From NCBI GenBank assembly GCA_020832565.1, contig JAFIEI010000018.1, positions 1 to 61,536 on the forward strand: 61,536 nucleotides of DNA. The letters run 5' to 3'. A program made the translations under genes and the position numbers. The DNA comes from Salinarimonas sp. (lineage in GTDB: Bacteria > Pseudomonadota > Alphaproteobacteria > Rhizobiales > Beijerinckiaceae). The notes under the pieces were generated by a model. It was not told the DNA's origin. It was given only the letters and a program-made list of their open reading frames with translations, and searched no databases. Positions 42,445 through 50,993 of the stretch are shown one piece after another; position 1 is the stretch's first letter; every line of letters starts with the position of its first letter.

Positions 42445-42923
42445 GATGAAAACCAATCCCAGTAAGCCTGATCGAGTCGCCGGAGAATCCGGAAAAATCG
42501 ATACTCGGCAAGAAATTATTCATAACCGGCGCCCTGCGGCGCGAGATATATGATCTTTTTTAGAAATCATTATTATTTATCTCAAATAAAACGATTTATG
42601 TCAATATTTAACTCAATAAAAGCCACAATGAGGAGCTACAAAGATGACTATCTGGATAGAAATCTTATTCCGAATTCAAAATAAACAGACGCAAAAATTT
42701 ATCTGTAATTCTGTAAAATTGAGACGCAATCACGATTCTGAGCGGCAAAGCTTGCTGAGTTCCGCAAGGGTGCGAGCATTCGCGACCGCCTCATCGTCGT
42801 GCCGGACCGATGTGCGAATCCCGGGCCAATCAGACCAGAGGCCACGATGAACCCGTGTTCACCATGGTCTCTGGTCTATCAGCTATCAGCAATCAGCGCG
42901 GGTCATCTGCGCGCGAGCGCGCC
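42445..42923. other. AT-rich intergenic region
   Basis: A 479-bp gap whose central part (about 42540-42720) is markedly AT-rich compared with the rest of the window, with runs such as TTATTATTTATCTC and AATATTTAAC. It separates the divergently placed small membrane protein gene from an SDR gene that ends at 42924. It contains one possible small gene (42644-42850), listed separately. No tRNA, repeat or transposase remnant was recognised. The base composition suggests acquired DNA or a strong regulatory zone. Confidence 0.5.
42644..42850 (+). CDS. Possible small gene in AT-rich gap
   Basis: A 68-codon frame starting ATG 42644 behind a near-ideal ribosome site, GAGGAG, 8 bases upstream. The first 30 residues (MTIWIEILFRIQNKQTQKFI...) use A/T-rich codons unlike the neighbours; the last 35 are Ser/Arg-rich and lie in GC-rich DNA where the frame may simply stay open by chance. 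There is no recognisable domain and no neighbour it is coupled to. It could be a foreign small gene, a leader peptide or a chance frame. Confidence 0.25.
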   Translation: MTIWIEILFRIQNKQTQKFICNSVKLRRNHDSERQSLLSSARVRAFATASSSCRTDVRIPGQSDQRPR

Positions 42924-43613
42924 TCAGGCGGCGAGGCCGCCATCGACGATCAGCGTCTGGCCGGTCACGTAGGAGGCCTTGGGGGAGACCAGCCAGGTCA
43001 CGGCTTCGGCGATCTCGCTTGCCTCGCCGTAGCGGCCCATCGGGATGCGCGCAAGACGCGCCTCGGTCGGATCGCGGGTATCGACGAAGCCGGGGGCGAC
43101 GGCGTTGATGCGGATACCGTCCGCTGCCAGCGGCTTGGCCGCGAGGCGGATATAGCCGTCGAGAGCGGCGCGCTGGGCGACGGAGGGGGCGAAATCCTGA
43201 TCGGTCTGTGCGATGGCGAAGCTCGACAGGGCGCAGATCGCGCCCTTGCTCTCGGCAAGCGCCGCGCGGGCGTAGCGCACGAGGCGGACCGTGGGCAGCA
43301 TCATCATGTCGAGGGCGCCGTGCCAGTCCTCGTCGGTGAGATCGAGCACGGGTTTCTTGGCCGCATGGCCGGAATTGGGCACGATCGCATCGATCCGCCC
43401 GCTCTTTGCCAGCGCCGCCTCGACGAACCCGGCGAGGTCCTCGGCCTTGCTGACATCGCCCCTGAAGGCGAAGCCGCCGATTTCCCGCGCCAGTGCCTCG
43501 GCCTTCTCCGAGCGCGCCATGACGCCCACGAGATAGCCTTCGCCCGCAAGGCTGCGCGCCACCGCGCCGCCGATGCCGCCGCTCGCAGCCGTTACCAGAG
43601 CCGTCTTCTGCAT
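42924..43613 (-). CDS. SDR-fold protein with altered catalytic Tyr/Lys
   Basis: A 229-residue short-chain dehydrogenase fold. The cofactor motif TAASGGIGGAVAR (residues 8-20), the strand GDVSKAEDL and the C-terminal NAVAPGFVDTRDP and GQTLIVDGGLAA are intact. The catalytic segment aligns as FAPSVAQRAALDGYIRLAAK: where classical members have Tyr and Lys of YxxxK, this protein has Ser144 and Arg148. Ser130 or Ser131 of the LSS motif remains. It may bind NAD(P) without normal dehydrogenase chemistry, or belong to a divergent SDR group using other residues. It is followed on the same strand (94 bp upstream in transcription) by the NDUFA9-like gene. Confidence 0.8.
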   Translation of the reverse strand: MQKTALVTAASGGIGGAVARSLAGEGYLVGVMARSEKAEALAREIGGFAFRGDVSKAEDLAGFVEAALAKSGRIDAIVPNSGHAAKKPVLDLTDEDWHGALDMMMLPTVRLVRYARAALAESKGAICALSSFAIAQTDQDFAPSVAQRAALDGYIRLAAKPLAADGIRINAVAPGFVDTRDPTEARLARIPMGRYGEASEIAEAVTWLVSPKASYVTGQTLIVDGGLAA

Positions 43614-43707
43614 GATTTTTCCTCCCGTTCGATGCTGCTTGCGCAGAATGCCGACGGCAGGTGACGCCGTCTCCTGCGGCGAAATCTATGCGCTGCAACC
43701 GGCGTGA

Positions 43708-44724
43708 TCACGCGGCGGTTTTGCGCTTTTCGTATTGTCCGTGCTTGCGGAAACGCTTGAGATATCCGGGCACGATCGCCTCCAGCGGGGTCGGCGTGAT
43801 CCCCATGGCCGCGAAGGTACGCCCCTCCGCCTCGGCTTCCGGCGAGACGACATTGTCGCGCTCCAGCATCAGGAGCTGATCGCGGGTAAGCACGATCTCG
43901 TCGGGCATCAGGCCGAAGGTGAACCTGTCGATGGTCTCGGTCACGCTGGCCTGCAATCGCGCCAGGGCAGGCGGCATCGCCGCGATCACGCGCTTGCGTT
44001 CGGTGACCTTGAGCACATAGGCGAGCAATTCGCGGAAGCTGTAGACGGACGGGCCACCGAGCTCATAGATCTTGCCGCCCTCCACGGCCCCGTCCAGCGC
44101 CAGCGCGATCGCCTCGGCCACGTCGGCGGCGTAGACCGGCTGGAAGCGGGTATCGGCGGCGGCGATGGGCAGGACGGGGAATATCCGCGCCAGCGTGGCA
44201 AAACGGCTGAAGAAGGAATCGCCCGGCCCGAAGACGATGGAAGGGCGCAGGATCACCGCCTGCGGGGCGAGCGCCATCACGCGCGCCTCGCCCTCGGCCT
44301 TGCTGCGCCCGTATTGCGCGGGGCTCTGCGCATCCGCACCGATGGCGGAGACATGCACCATGCGCGCATCGTTCTCGACCGCGGCCCGGGCCACCGTCTC
44401 GGCGCCGACCGTCTGCAACGCATCGAAGGTCTGGCGCCCGCCTTCCTGCAGGATGCCGACGAGGTTGATCACCGCATCCGCTCCCTGCGCCGCTGCGCGC
44501 ACCGATTCGGGATAACGCAGATTGGCCTGGACCGCATGGATCTGACCGACTGCGCCGAGCGGCTGCAGGTGCTGGGCGAGATCGGGGCGGCGTACGGCGA
44601 CGCGCACCCGGTAGCCGCGCCGGGCCAGTGTCTGCACGACGAAACGACCGAGAAAGCCCGATCCGCCGAAAACGGTCACGAGTTTCCCGCTCACCGGGTG
44701 CGGCTGCTGGTTGGAGGCGCTCAT
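43708..44724 (-). CDS. Complex I NDUFA9-like NAD(P)-binding protein
   Basis: About 338 residues of the atypical SDR type related to the mitochondrial complex I subunit NDUFA9. The opening VTVFGGSGFLGRFVVQTLARRGYRVRVAVRRPD is the GxSGFxGxxxxxxL nucleotide motif. VINLVGILQEGGRQTFDALQ, HVSAIGADAQSPAQYGRSKAEGE and the C-terminal LMPDEIVLTRDQLLMLERDN fit the alphaproteobacterial NDUFA9 family. It is thought to help assemble or stabilise NADH dehydrogenase, with NADPH bound structurally. Three ATGs in a row occur at the start; 44724 has AGGGG best spaced. No nuo genes are nearby. Confidence 0.88.
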   Translation of the reverse strand: MSASNQQPHPVSGKLVTVFGGSGFLGRFVVQTLARRGYRVRVAVRRPDLAQHLQPLGAVGQIHAVQANLRYPESVRAAAQGADAVINLVGILQEGGRQTFDALQTVGAETVARAAVENDARMVHVSAIGADAQSPAQYGRSKAEGEARVMALAPQAVILRPSIVFGPGDSFFSRFATLARIFPVLPIAAADTRFQPVYAADVAEAIALALDGAVEGGKIYELGGPSVYSFRELLAYVLKVTERKRVIAAMPPALARLQASVTETIDRFTFGLMPDEIVLTRDQLLMLERDNVVSPEAEAEGRTFAAMGITPTPLEAIVPGYLKRFRKHGQYEKRKTAA

Positions 44725-44821
44725 CATCATCCCCTGAAAGCTGGCTGTCGTCTCTACATCGACACGCCGCGTTCAATAGTCAAATCAGAGCCGCCTGTGA
44801 AGCGCCGTTTGCAGTGCGGGA

Positions 44822-45589
44822 TCACCGCGAGAGCATCAACCCGCCATCCACGGTGACCGTCTGCCCCGTCACCATCGCCGCGCCGGCCAGCAGAAACACC
44901 ATGACCTCGGCGATATCCTCCGTCGTGCAACGCCGCTCCAGCAGGGCCTTCTCGGCGCTTGCCCGGCGCTTCTCCGGCGTCCAGTCCACCATCCAGGTCG
45001 AATCCACCGCGCCGGGCGCCACCGCGTTGACGCGCACCTGCGGTGCGAGCCCGCGCGCGAGATTCTTCGTCAGGCTGATCACGCCGGCCTTGGTCGCGCC
45101 ATAGGCCATCGAGGAGCCGGGGCTGTCGAGACCGGCGATCGAGGCGACATTGACGACGGCGCCATTGCGTTCGCGCAAAGCCTCCGCCGCCGCGCGCGTG
45201 CAGCGAAACAGCCCGCGCAGATTGACCTGCAGGACGCTCTCCCAGAGCTCTTCGCTCAAGGCGTCGAGCTCCGCCGGCGGGATCTGGCGCGTCGTGCCGG
45301 GGGTGCCGGCATTGTTGACGAGCCAGTCGAGCCCGCCCAGAGCGGCGACCGCGTCGCGCACCATGCGCGGGCCGTCATCGGCATCGCCGATATTGCCGGG
45401 CGCAGCGATCACGTCGTGGCCGAGGCCACGCAGACGAGCGACTTCCTCCGGCCCGCGCGAATCGTCTTCGAGGTGGTTGAGCGCAACGCGTGCCCCCGAT
45501 GCGGCGAGCAGCGTCACCGTGGCGAGCCCGATCCCGGAGGCGCCACCGGTCACGAGCGCCGTACGCCCCTTCAGATCATACTTGATCAT
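44822..45589 (-). CDS. SDR family oxidoreductase coupled to carnitine dehydrogenase-like gene
   Basis: A 255-residue classical SDR with all landmarks: TGGASGIGLAT (residues 15-25), NNAGTPG, catalytic Ser in VNVASIAGLDSPGSS, and YGATKAG for Tyr-Lys, ending GQTVTVDGGLML. Asn-His after beta 2 (LNHLEDDSRG) does not clearly decide NAD or NADP preference. Its start overlaps the stop of the 3-hydroxyacid dehydrogenase gene by 4 bases (ATGA), so the two are translated together. Both are 3-hydroxy or 2-hydroxy oxidising types, suggesting a shared catabolic path. Confidence 0.88.
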   Translation of the reverse strand: MIKYDLKGRTALVTGGASGIGLATVTLLAASGARVALNHLEDDSRGPEEVARLRGLGHDVIAAPGNIGDADDGPRMVRDAVAALGGLDWLVNNAGTPGTTRQIPPAELDALSEELWESVLQVNLRGLFRCTRAAAEALRERNGAVVNVASIAGLDSPGSSMAYGATKAGVISLTKNLARGLAPQVRVNAVAPGAVDSTWMVDWTPEKRRASAEKALLERRCTTEDIAEVMVFLLAGAAMVTGQTVTVDGGLMLSR

Positions 45590-46569
45590 CGCGTATTTCC
45601 CCCGTCTTTGCCTGCATTGTCGCCGTCCTGCTCACCGAGCAGCTTCAACAGCGCGATCAGCCGCGCGTCGCGCTCGGCTTCGAGATCTTCCATGGTCCGC
45701 CCCGCCATCAGCGCGTCGACACCCTCGACCAGGGCGCTCTTGAGCGCGTCGTCGAAGACGGGCGTGCGCTGCATCGTCGCCCACCATGCCTCGAAGGCGG
45801 GGCCGAACTGCTCGACGGAAGCGCGAATGCCGCCGCGCCCGCCGGTCATGTTGAAGATCATGTTGGGGCCGTAGAGCGCGTAGCGCAGGCCCGGGCCCTT
45901 GGCGATCGCCGCGTCGATATCGGCGGCATCGGCCAGCCCGTCCTGCAGGCAGTTGAAGGCCTCGCGCCACACCGCGACCTGCAGGCGGTTGGCGAGATGG
46001 CCGGGCACCTCCTTCTTCAGCATGATCGGATGCTTGCCGATATGGGCGTAAAAGGCATGCGCCCAGGCCGCCGCATCGGGATCGGTGACCTTCGAGGCGA
46101 CCACCTCCACGAGGGGGATCAGATGCGGCGGATTGAAGGGATGACCCACCACGAATCGCGGGGCACTCGCGATCCCCGCGACGAGATCGCTGAGGATGAG
46201 GCCCGATGTCGAGGTGGCGAGGATGGTGCGCGCCGGCAGCGCCGCATCGATGCGCCGGTACAGCGCCTGCTTGATCTCGAGGCGCTCCGTCGCATTCTCC
46301 TGCACGAAATCGGCATCTGATACCGCCTCTTCGGGTTTATCGACGCATGTCAGCGTGCCGGCGGGTTCACGTGCCGCACCGATCTGCGCCACCTGCGGTA
46401 CGGCATGGGCTACGAAGGCTTCGAGCCGCGGGCGCCAGCCCTCGGCAGGGTCCCAGGCGACGACGTCGTAACCGCGTGCGAGAAACCACGATGCCCAGCT
46501 CGCACCGATCGTGCCGGTCCCCAGCACCGCGACCTTGCGCACCGATTCCAGCGGGACGTAAGCGCTCAT
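45586..46569 (-). CDS. L-carnitine dehydrogenase / 3-hydroxyacyl-CoA dehydrogenase-like protein
   Basis: A 327-residue protein of the 3-hydroxyacyl-CoA dehydrogenase superfamily. The Rossmann motif is VAVLGTGTIGASWASWFLARG, followed by WDPAEGW. The catalytic His lies in VVGHPFNPPHLIPLVEVV and the Asn in EVPGHLANRLQVAVWREAF. The C-terminal GPGLRYALYGPNMIFNMTGGRGG resembles L-carnitine dehydrogenase, which makes 3-dehydrocarnitine, and lambda-crystallin-like enzymes. The second ATG of the tandem pair (46569) has GGGAGG 5 bases upstream and is preferred. A palindromic repeat lies just before the ribosome site. Confidence 0.85.
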   Translation of the reverse strand: MSAYVPLESVRKVAVLGTGTIGASWASWFLARGYDVVAWDPAEGWRPRLEAFVAHAVPQVAQIGAAREPAGTLTCVDKPEEAVSDADFVQENATERLEIKQALYRRIDAALPARTILATSTSGLILSDLVAGIASAPRFVVGHPFNPPHLIPLVEVVASKVTDPDAAAWAHAFYAHIGKHPIMLKKEVPGHLANRLQVAVWREAFNCLQDGLADAADIDAAIAKGPGLRYALYGPNMIFNMTGGRGGIRASVEQFGPAFEAWWATMQRTPVFDDALKSALVEGVDALMAGRTMEDLEAERDARLIALLKLLGEQDGDNAGKDGGNTR

Positions 46570-46583
46570 CATTGCCTCCCTTC

Positions 46584-46688
46584 AGAGCGCTATCCGACCT
46601 GACAGAGTCAGATCGGGCGCTCTAAATCATTGTTTCGTCGCATCATTGCGCCCGTCAGCCGGTATCCACCTGACGGCATGATGCTCTA
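46584..46688. repeat. Intergenic palindromic repeat element (two hairpins)
   Basis: Two adjacent hairpins make up about 105 bp. The first (46584-46623) has arms AGAGCGC/GCGCTCT, CCGA/TCGG and CTGAC/GTCAG with a 3-base loop. The second (46640-46684) has arms GCATCAT/ATGATGC and CCGTCAG/CTGACGG. The order AGAGCGC...GCGCTCTAAAT...GGTATCCAC...ATGCTCTAA resembles palindromic repeats scattered between genes in Hyphomicrobiales genomes, from my memory of such sequences. It lies in the divergent 351-bp gap between the carnitine dehydrogenase-like gene and glpK and would form the leader of the former. Confidence 0.6.
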
Positions 46689-46920
46689 ACCTGACCGACA
46701 GCGCCCGCCCTGTCGCGTGGCGGATCGCATTCTGCGCGTATTGGAGCATCGAATTCCGCTCCCGGGCCAGTGCATAACCCGTGACGAAGGGCGCTTTTCG
46801 ATGGGGCGCGATGCCCGCACCGGTCGCCCCGCGGGCTTCCCCGCAGGCCGCTTCGCCGCTAGCCTGCGAGTCCCGATCCGATCGGGATTGCCGAATAAGA
46901 GCATAGTCAGGGAGAGCCCA

Positions 46921-48423
46921 ATGAGCGGATACATCATCGCCCTCGACCAGGGGACGACGTCCAGCCGTGCCATCATTTTCGATGCGCAGCTCACCCCCGT
47001 CGCGGTCGCGCAGCGCGAATTTCCGCAGATCTATCCGCGTCCCGGCTGGGTCGAACATGATCCGGAGGAGATCTGGGCGTCGAGCGTCGCGGTGATCTCC
47101 GAAGCGCTCGCCCGCGCCGGGCTGCATGCGGGCGATATCGCGGCACTCGGCATCACCAACCAGCGCGAGACCGGGATCGTGTGGAACCGGCGTACCGGGC
47201 GCGCCGTGCACAATGCCATCGTCTGGCAGGACCGGCGCAGCGCCGCCGATTGCGCGCGCCTCGTCGCCGAGGGCGCGGAGCCAGCGCTGACGGCCAAGAC
47301 CGGGCTCTTGCTCGATTCCTATTTCACCGGCACCAAATATGCCTGGCTGCTGCAGAACGATCCCGACATCAAGGCTGGCGCTCAGGCCGGCGATCTCGCC
47401 TTCGGCACGGTCGATGCTTTCCTGATCTGGCGGCTCACCGGCGGGCAGGTCTTCGCCACGGATGCCACCAACGCCTCGCGCACGCTGCTCTACGACATAA
47501 CGAAGGGCGATTACGACGATGATTGCCTCTCGACTTTCGGCGTTGCGCGCGACTGGCTGCCCGAAGTGCGCGACAGCGCGGGCGATTTCGGCCATGTCCG
47601 CGCGGATCTGTTCGGCGGCGCCATCCCTATCCGGGGCGTTGCCGGCGACCAGCAGGCGGCGACGGTGGGCCAGGCCTGTTTCACGCCGGGCATGGTCAAG
47701 GTCACCTATGGCACCGGCGCCTTCGCGCTGGTCAATATCGGCACGACGCCCGCGCCCTCGAAGAATCGGCTCCTGACCACCGTGGCCTATCAGATCGGCG
47801 GCGTGCGCCATTATGCCCTCGAAGGCGCGATCTTCGTCGCCGGTGCAGCGGTGCAATGGCTGCGCGACGGGCTGGGCATCGTCACCAGCGCGCAGGAGAC
47901 ACAGGCGCTGGCCGAGCGCGCGGATCCTGATCAGGCGGTCTATCTGGTGCCGGCCTTCGTCGGGCTCGGCGCGCCCTGGTGGGATTCGCAGGCCCGCGCC
48001 ACGCTTTCGGGCATGACGCGCGGCACGGGGCGCGCGGAGATCGCCCGCGCTGCGCTCGAGAGCGTCTCGCATCAGACTGCGGATCTGCTTTCGGCCATGG
48101 AAGCGGATGTGCCCGATGCCATCGGCGACCGGACGATCCTGCGCGTCGATGGGGGCATGGTGGCCAATGACTGGCTGCTGCAGAACCTCGCCGACATCCT
48201 CGCCATGCCCGTGGACCGCCCGCGTGTGGCCGAGACGACGGCGCTCGGCGCGGCCTATCTGGCAGGGCTTGCGGTGGATTTGTGCCCCGAGCCGGAGCGC
48301 TTTGCGCAAAGCTGGTCGCGCGACAGGCGCTTCGAGCCCGCCATGGAGGATGCCAGGCGCGCGGAGAAACGCGCCGGCTGGCAGGATGCGCTCAAACGCA
48401 CCCTGACCAGCACGGCGCCGTAG
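46921..48423 (+). CDS. glpK: Glycerol kinase
   Basis: A 500-residue FGGY kinase that phosphorylates glycerol to sn-glycerol-3-phosphate. The N-terminal [37 protein letters not shown] and [17 protein letters not shown] are diagnostic for GlpK. The second FGGY signature region is [23 protein letters not shown], and the ATP-site glycine pair is in [22 protein letters not shown] 46921 has AGGGAG 7 bases upstream; the frame stays open to 46717 without support. The glpF and glpD partners are not here. Its stop abuts, without a gap, the convergent DUF5368 gene. Confidence 0.96.
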   Translation: MSGYIIALDQGTTSSRAIIFDAQLTPVAVAQREFPQIYPRPGWVEHDPEEIWASSVAVISEALARAGLHAGDIAALGITNQRETGIVWNRRTGRAVHNAIVWQDRRSAADCARLVAEGAEPALTAKTGLLLDSYFTGTKYAWLLQNDPDIKAGAQAGDLAFGTVDAFLIWRLTGGQVFATDATNASRTLLYDITKGDYDDDCLSTFGVARDWLPEVRDSAGDFGHVRADLFGGAIPIRGVAGDQQAATVGQACFTPGMVKVTYGTGAFALVNIGTTPAPSKNRLLTTVAYQIGGVRHYALEGAIFVAGAAVQWLRDGLGIVTSAQETQALAERADPDQAVYLVPAFVGLGAPWWDSQARATLSGMTRGTGRAEIARAALESVSHQTADLLSAMEADVPDAIGDRTILRVDGGMVANDWLLQNLADILAMPVDRPRVAETTALGAAYLAGLAVDLCPEPERFAQSWSRDRRFEPAMEDARRAEKRAGWQDALKRTLTSTAP

Positions 48424-48807
48424 TCATTCCGCCGGCGCGGTCAGCGAGACGCGCTCTTCGCGCGCGCCGCCGAAGCCGAACACGGCAAAGACGGGTGTCA
48501 GCGCGATGATGGAGGCGACGAAACCGCCGATCCCGATCAGGGCGATGAAGACGTAATCGATGCCGGCAACGAGATGCGAGAAGCCCGCATCGGTCATCAT
48601 CGGCGCCGCCGCCATCGCGACGATCCCGACGAGAATTCCGAGGATCGCCGCGATACGCAGCGGCGCGCCGCGCAAGGCGATACCGCGGATCAGCGCGACG
48701 GCATAGAGCGCGAGCACGATCACGGCGAGGCCGATCCCGAGCCAGAGCAGGAAGCCGAGGGTCTCCTGCGCGATCACGAACAGGGTGGCGGGGTGAAAAT
48801 CTTGCAT
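48424..48807 (-). CDS. DUF5368-like small membrane protein
   Basis: A 127-residue protein with three or four membrane segments (about 18-42, 50-70 and 80-115), starting MQDFHPATLFVIAQETLGFLLWLGIGLAVIVL. I recognise the pattern as probably DUF5368, a family I associate with sulfide oxidation loci. It lies 16 bases after the sulfide:quinone oxidoreductase-like gene on the same strand, so it is very likely co-transcribed with it. It may be a membrane anchor or quinone-side partner, which is inference. Its 3' end abuts glpK. Confidence 0.7.
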   Translation of the reverse strand: MQDFHPATLFVIAQETLGFLLWLGIGLAVIVLALYAVALIRGIALRGAPLRIAAILGILVGIVAMAAAPMMTDAGFSHLVAGIDYVFIALIGIGGFVASIIALTPVFAVFGFGGAREERVSLTAPAE

Positions 48808-48823
48808 GGTGGTTCCTCCCGGT

Positions 48824-50224
48824 TCAGGCGTAGCCGCGCAGCATGGCGTTATAGGTGGGCAGAAGCGCCTTTTCCTCGATCACCCATGAGACCCAGCTCT
48901 CCTGCAACGGGTCGATGAAGGGGAAGGACGGGGTGAGATTGCCGTCATAGTCGAATTCGACAAGCATCGCGGTGCCGACTCGCGTCACCAGCGGGCAGGA
49001 GGTGTAGCCGTTATAGCTGGCACTCATCTCGCGGCCTTCGATGACGTCGATCAGATTGGTGACCGCGACCGGCGCCTGCCATTTCACGCTCGCGGCGGTC
49101 TTGCCGCGCGGCACGCCGTTGATGTCCCCGATGCCGAAGATGTTCGGGTAGCGGCGGTGCTGCAGGTTGTGCATGTCCACTTCGAGCCATGAATCGGCAG
49201 CGAAGGGGCCGTCCTGCCAGGGCAGCGGGCTGTCGACGATCGCATCGGGGGCGCGCATCGGCGGCACCAGATGGATGAAGTCGTAATCGAACTCGGCGAG
49301 CCCGTCCGGCGTGCGGTAGGTGACGCGTTTGTTGCCGGGATCGACGGCATGAATGACGTGCTCGTAGCGCGCATTGATGCCCCGGTTCTCGAAGATCTGC
49401 CTGACCTTCTCGTTCACCGGCGTCACTGCGAACAGGCCCTGGTTATGGGCGTGATAATGCAGCTCGGCGCCGTCGCGGCGTCCGCGCGTGGTCAGCCGGT
49501 CCTCGGTGAGAAGCGCGAATTTGAGCGGCGCGCCGGCACATTTCATTTCGCTGGCCGGACGCCCGAAATGACCCTGGCCGCCATTCTCGATGAATTCCTC
49601 CATCAGCCGCCAGGATGTCGCCGCCTCGCCGGGGCCGGCATAGATCGAGGCGATGCCATGGCTGCCGATCAGTCCACGCTCCATCCCCTCGACGGCCTCG
49701 TAATCGAGATGCACGCCGATGGCGACGATCAGGAAATCATAGGCGATGTCCTGCCCCGTACTGGTGACGACGCGATTGCCCTCCGGGTCGAACTCCGCGA
49801 TATCGGCGCGCACCCAGTCGACATTGGCCGGCAGGAAGCGCTCGGTCGAATCGATCACCTGGCCCTCGCGCCACACGCCCGAGCCGATCAGGGTGTAGCC
49901 GGGCTGGAAGTAATGGTGTTCCTGACGGTCGATGATGGTGATGCGGGCATTGGGCATGCGCCGCGAGAGCTGCGAGGCAGCGGTGAGACCGCCTGCTCCG
50001 GCGCCGGCAATCACGATATGGGCGCTCGATGCGCTCCGGGCCTGCGCTTCGCGGGATGCGTTCAGCGAAAGCCCCGTGGCGGCGCCGGCAGCGGCAAGGC
50101 CGAACAGGGCCTGGCGACGAGTCGGGGCGAAACCGCCGGTCGCGGATGCATTCGTTACCTCAGATGCGGTCGACGGCTTCGGGGCGGCGGTTTCTCGGGG
50201 CGATTTCTGGCGATTTCCAGCCAT
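48824..50224 (-). CDS. Sulfide:quinone oxidoreductase-like FAD protein with Tat-type leader
   Basis: A 466-residue flavoprotein of the SQR/flavocytochrome c sulfide dehydrogenase family. The FAD motif is VIAGAGAGGLTAASQL (about 71-86), then IIDRQEHHYFQPGYTLIGSGVW. Only two cysteines occur, Cys229 in MKCAGAPLKFAL and Cys410 in YTSCPLVTRVG, at the positions of the catalytic pair in SQR; a third family cysteine is missing. Residues 35-60 (PTRRQALFGLAAAGAATGLSLN) read as a twin-arginine signal. The enzyme would oxidise sulfide to polysulfide or sulfane sulfur and reduce quinone. It is followed by the DUF5368 gene. Confidence 0.85.
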   Translation of the reverse strand: MAGNRQKSPRETAAPKPSTASEVTNASATGGFAPTRRQALFGLAAAGAATGLSLNASREAQARSASSAHIVIAGAGAGGLTAASQLSRRMPNARITIIDRQEHHYFQPGYTLIGSGVWREGQVIDSTERFLPANVDWVRADIAEFDPEGNRVVTSTGQDIAYDFLIVAIGVHLDYEAVEGMERGLIGSHGIASIYAGPGEAATSWRLMEEFIENGGQGHFGRPASEMKCAGAPLKFALLTEDRLTTRGRRDGAELHYHAHNQGLFAVTPVNEKVRQIFENRGINARYEHVIHAVDPGNKRVTYRTPDGLAEFDYDFIHLVPPMRAPDAIVDSPLPWQDGPFAADSWLEVDMHNLQHRRYPNIFGIGDINGVPRGKTAASVKWQAPVAVTNLIDVIEGREMSASYNGYTSCPLVTRVGTAMLVEFDYDGNLTPSFPFIDPLQESWVSWVIEEKALLPTYNAMLRGYA

Positions 50225-50256
50225 GGCGTTTCCTCTCGCTGCGCTGACGGGTCAAG

Positions 50257-50310
50257 TCTATATATTAGTATTTTCTTACATTATGTATCAATTATACAAA
50301 AGACACAAGC
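50257..50310 (-). promoter_or_regulatory. AT-rich promoter/operator zone of the SQR-DUF5368 operon
   Basis: A short AT-rich tract lies directly upstream of the SQR-like gene, inside GC-rich DNA. On the minus strand it contains TATAATTGATACATAATG and ATACTAATATATAG. GTAT-CAATT-ATAC (50285-50297) is a small dyad. Sulfide-responsive ArsR-type repressors bind AT-rich palindromes near sqr genes, so this may be such a site, though no regulator gene is adjacent. The divergent NIPSNAP gene starts about 190 bp away. Confidence 0.4.
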
Positions 50311-50494
50311 CATCCGCCATTCGGGGAAACCGTCACGCATCCGTCGCGGCTCGGGCGGCGAACGCGCATGACCGCAAGACGGCACGGGGATCACATCGCC
50401 TTGCCGGGGCCGCGCGGCTCGCCCAAACTCATGCAACGGCAAGGATTGCAGGCGATCCCGCCTGCCCGTCATATCCGAGAACAAGGAGGAAACC

Positions 50495-50824
50495 ATGCTC
50501 ATCGACATGCGGATCTATCGCTGCAAGCCCGGGCGCCTGAAGGCGCATCTCGCCCTCTATGTCGAGCGCGGCAAGGCGCCGCAGACGCGCCATCTGGGCG
50601 AGCCGATCGCCTATCTGACCACCGAGACGGGCAATCCCAACGAATACGTGCATATGTGGATGTATCAGGACGCCGCCGACCGCGAGCGCCGGCGCGCGGC
50701 CATGCAGGCCGATCCCGACTGGCAGGCCTATCTCGTGGCGAGCGGCGAGCTGGGCGCGCTGGAGCATCAGGAGAACAAGCTGATGAAACCGGTGGATTTC
50801 TTCGACGCGCCCGTACGCGGCTGA
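50495..50824 (+). CDS. NIPSNAP family protein
   Basis: A 109-residue NIPSNAP-type dimeric alpha/beta barrel protein: LIDMRIYRCKPGRLKAHLALYVERG, the glycine turn HLGEPIAYLTTETGNPNEYVHMW, and ERRRAAMQADPDWQAYL. A strong AAGGAGG site lies 6 bases before the ATG. The role of bacterial members is not established. It diverges from the SQR-like gene and is the third gene of this general fold in the window, after the two DUF1330 proteins. Confidence 0.83.
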   Translation: MLIDMRIYRCKPGRLKAHLALYVERGKAPQTRHLGEPIAYLTTETGNPNEYVHMWMYQDAADRERRRAAMQADPDWQAYLVASGELGALEHQENKLMKPVDFFDAPVRG

Positions 50825-50927
50825 AAAGGCATCCGCGCCGGCGATGATCACGAATCCGTCATCGTCGCGCGCGGCGTTTCCTAACCCATCGTTAACCCTG
50901 ATCGGTCCTTAATCGCACCACGACGAT

Positions 50928-50993
50928 CCGATCTTCTTCGCCGCCCGAATCCGCTCATACTTTCGACAGAATCGGCGGCGAACGAAAGATCGG
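50928..50993. other. Long inverted repeat in the tolQ leader region
   Basis: CCGATCTT-C-TTCGCCGCC (50928-50945) pairs with GGCGGCGAA-CGA-AAGATCGG (50974-50993), giving 17 pairs with small bulges and a 28-base loop. A second stem, GACACGG/CCGTGTC (50993-50999/51018-51024), follows at once. Both lie in the 283-bp gap between the NIPSNAP gene and tolQ, which otherwise holds no gene. A terminator for the NIPSNAP gene, an operator, or a tol mRNA leader structure are possible. Confidence 0.4.

Noticed and set aside
46627-48309. 560-codon open frame on the minus strand opposite glpK
   Set aside because: Runs through the palindromic repeat and the whole of glpK; no recognisable domain, and glpK is certain.
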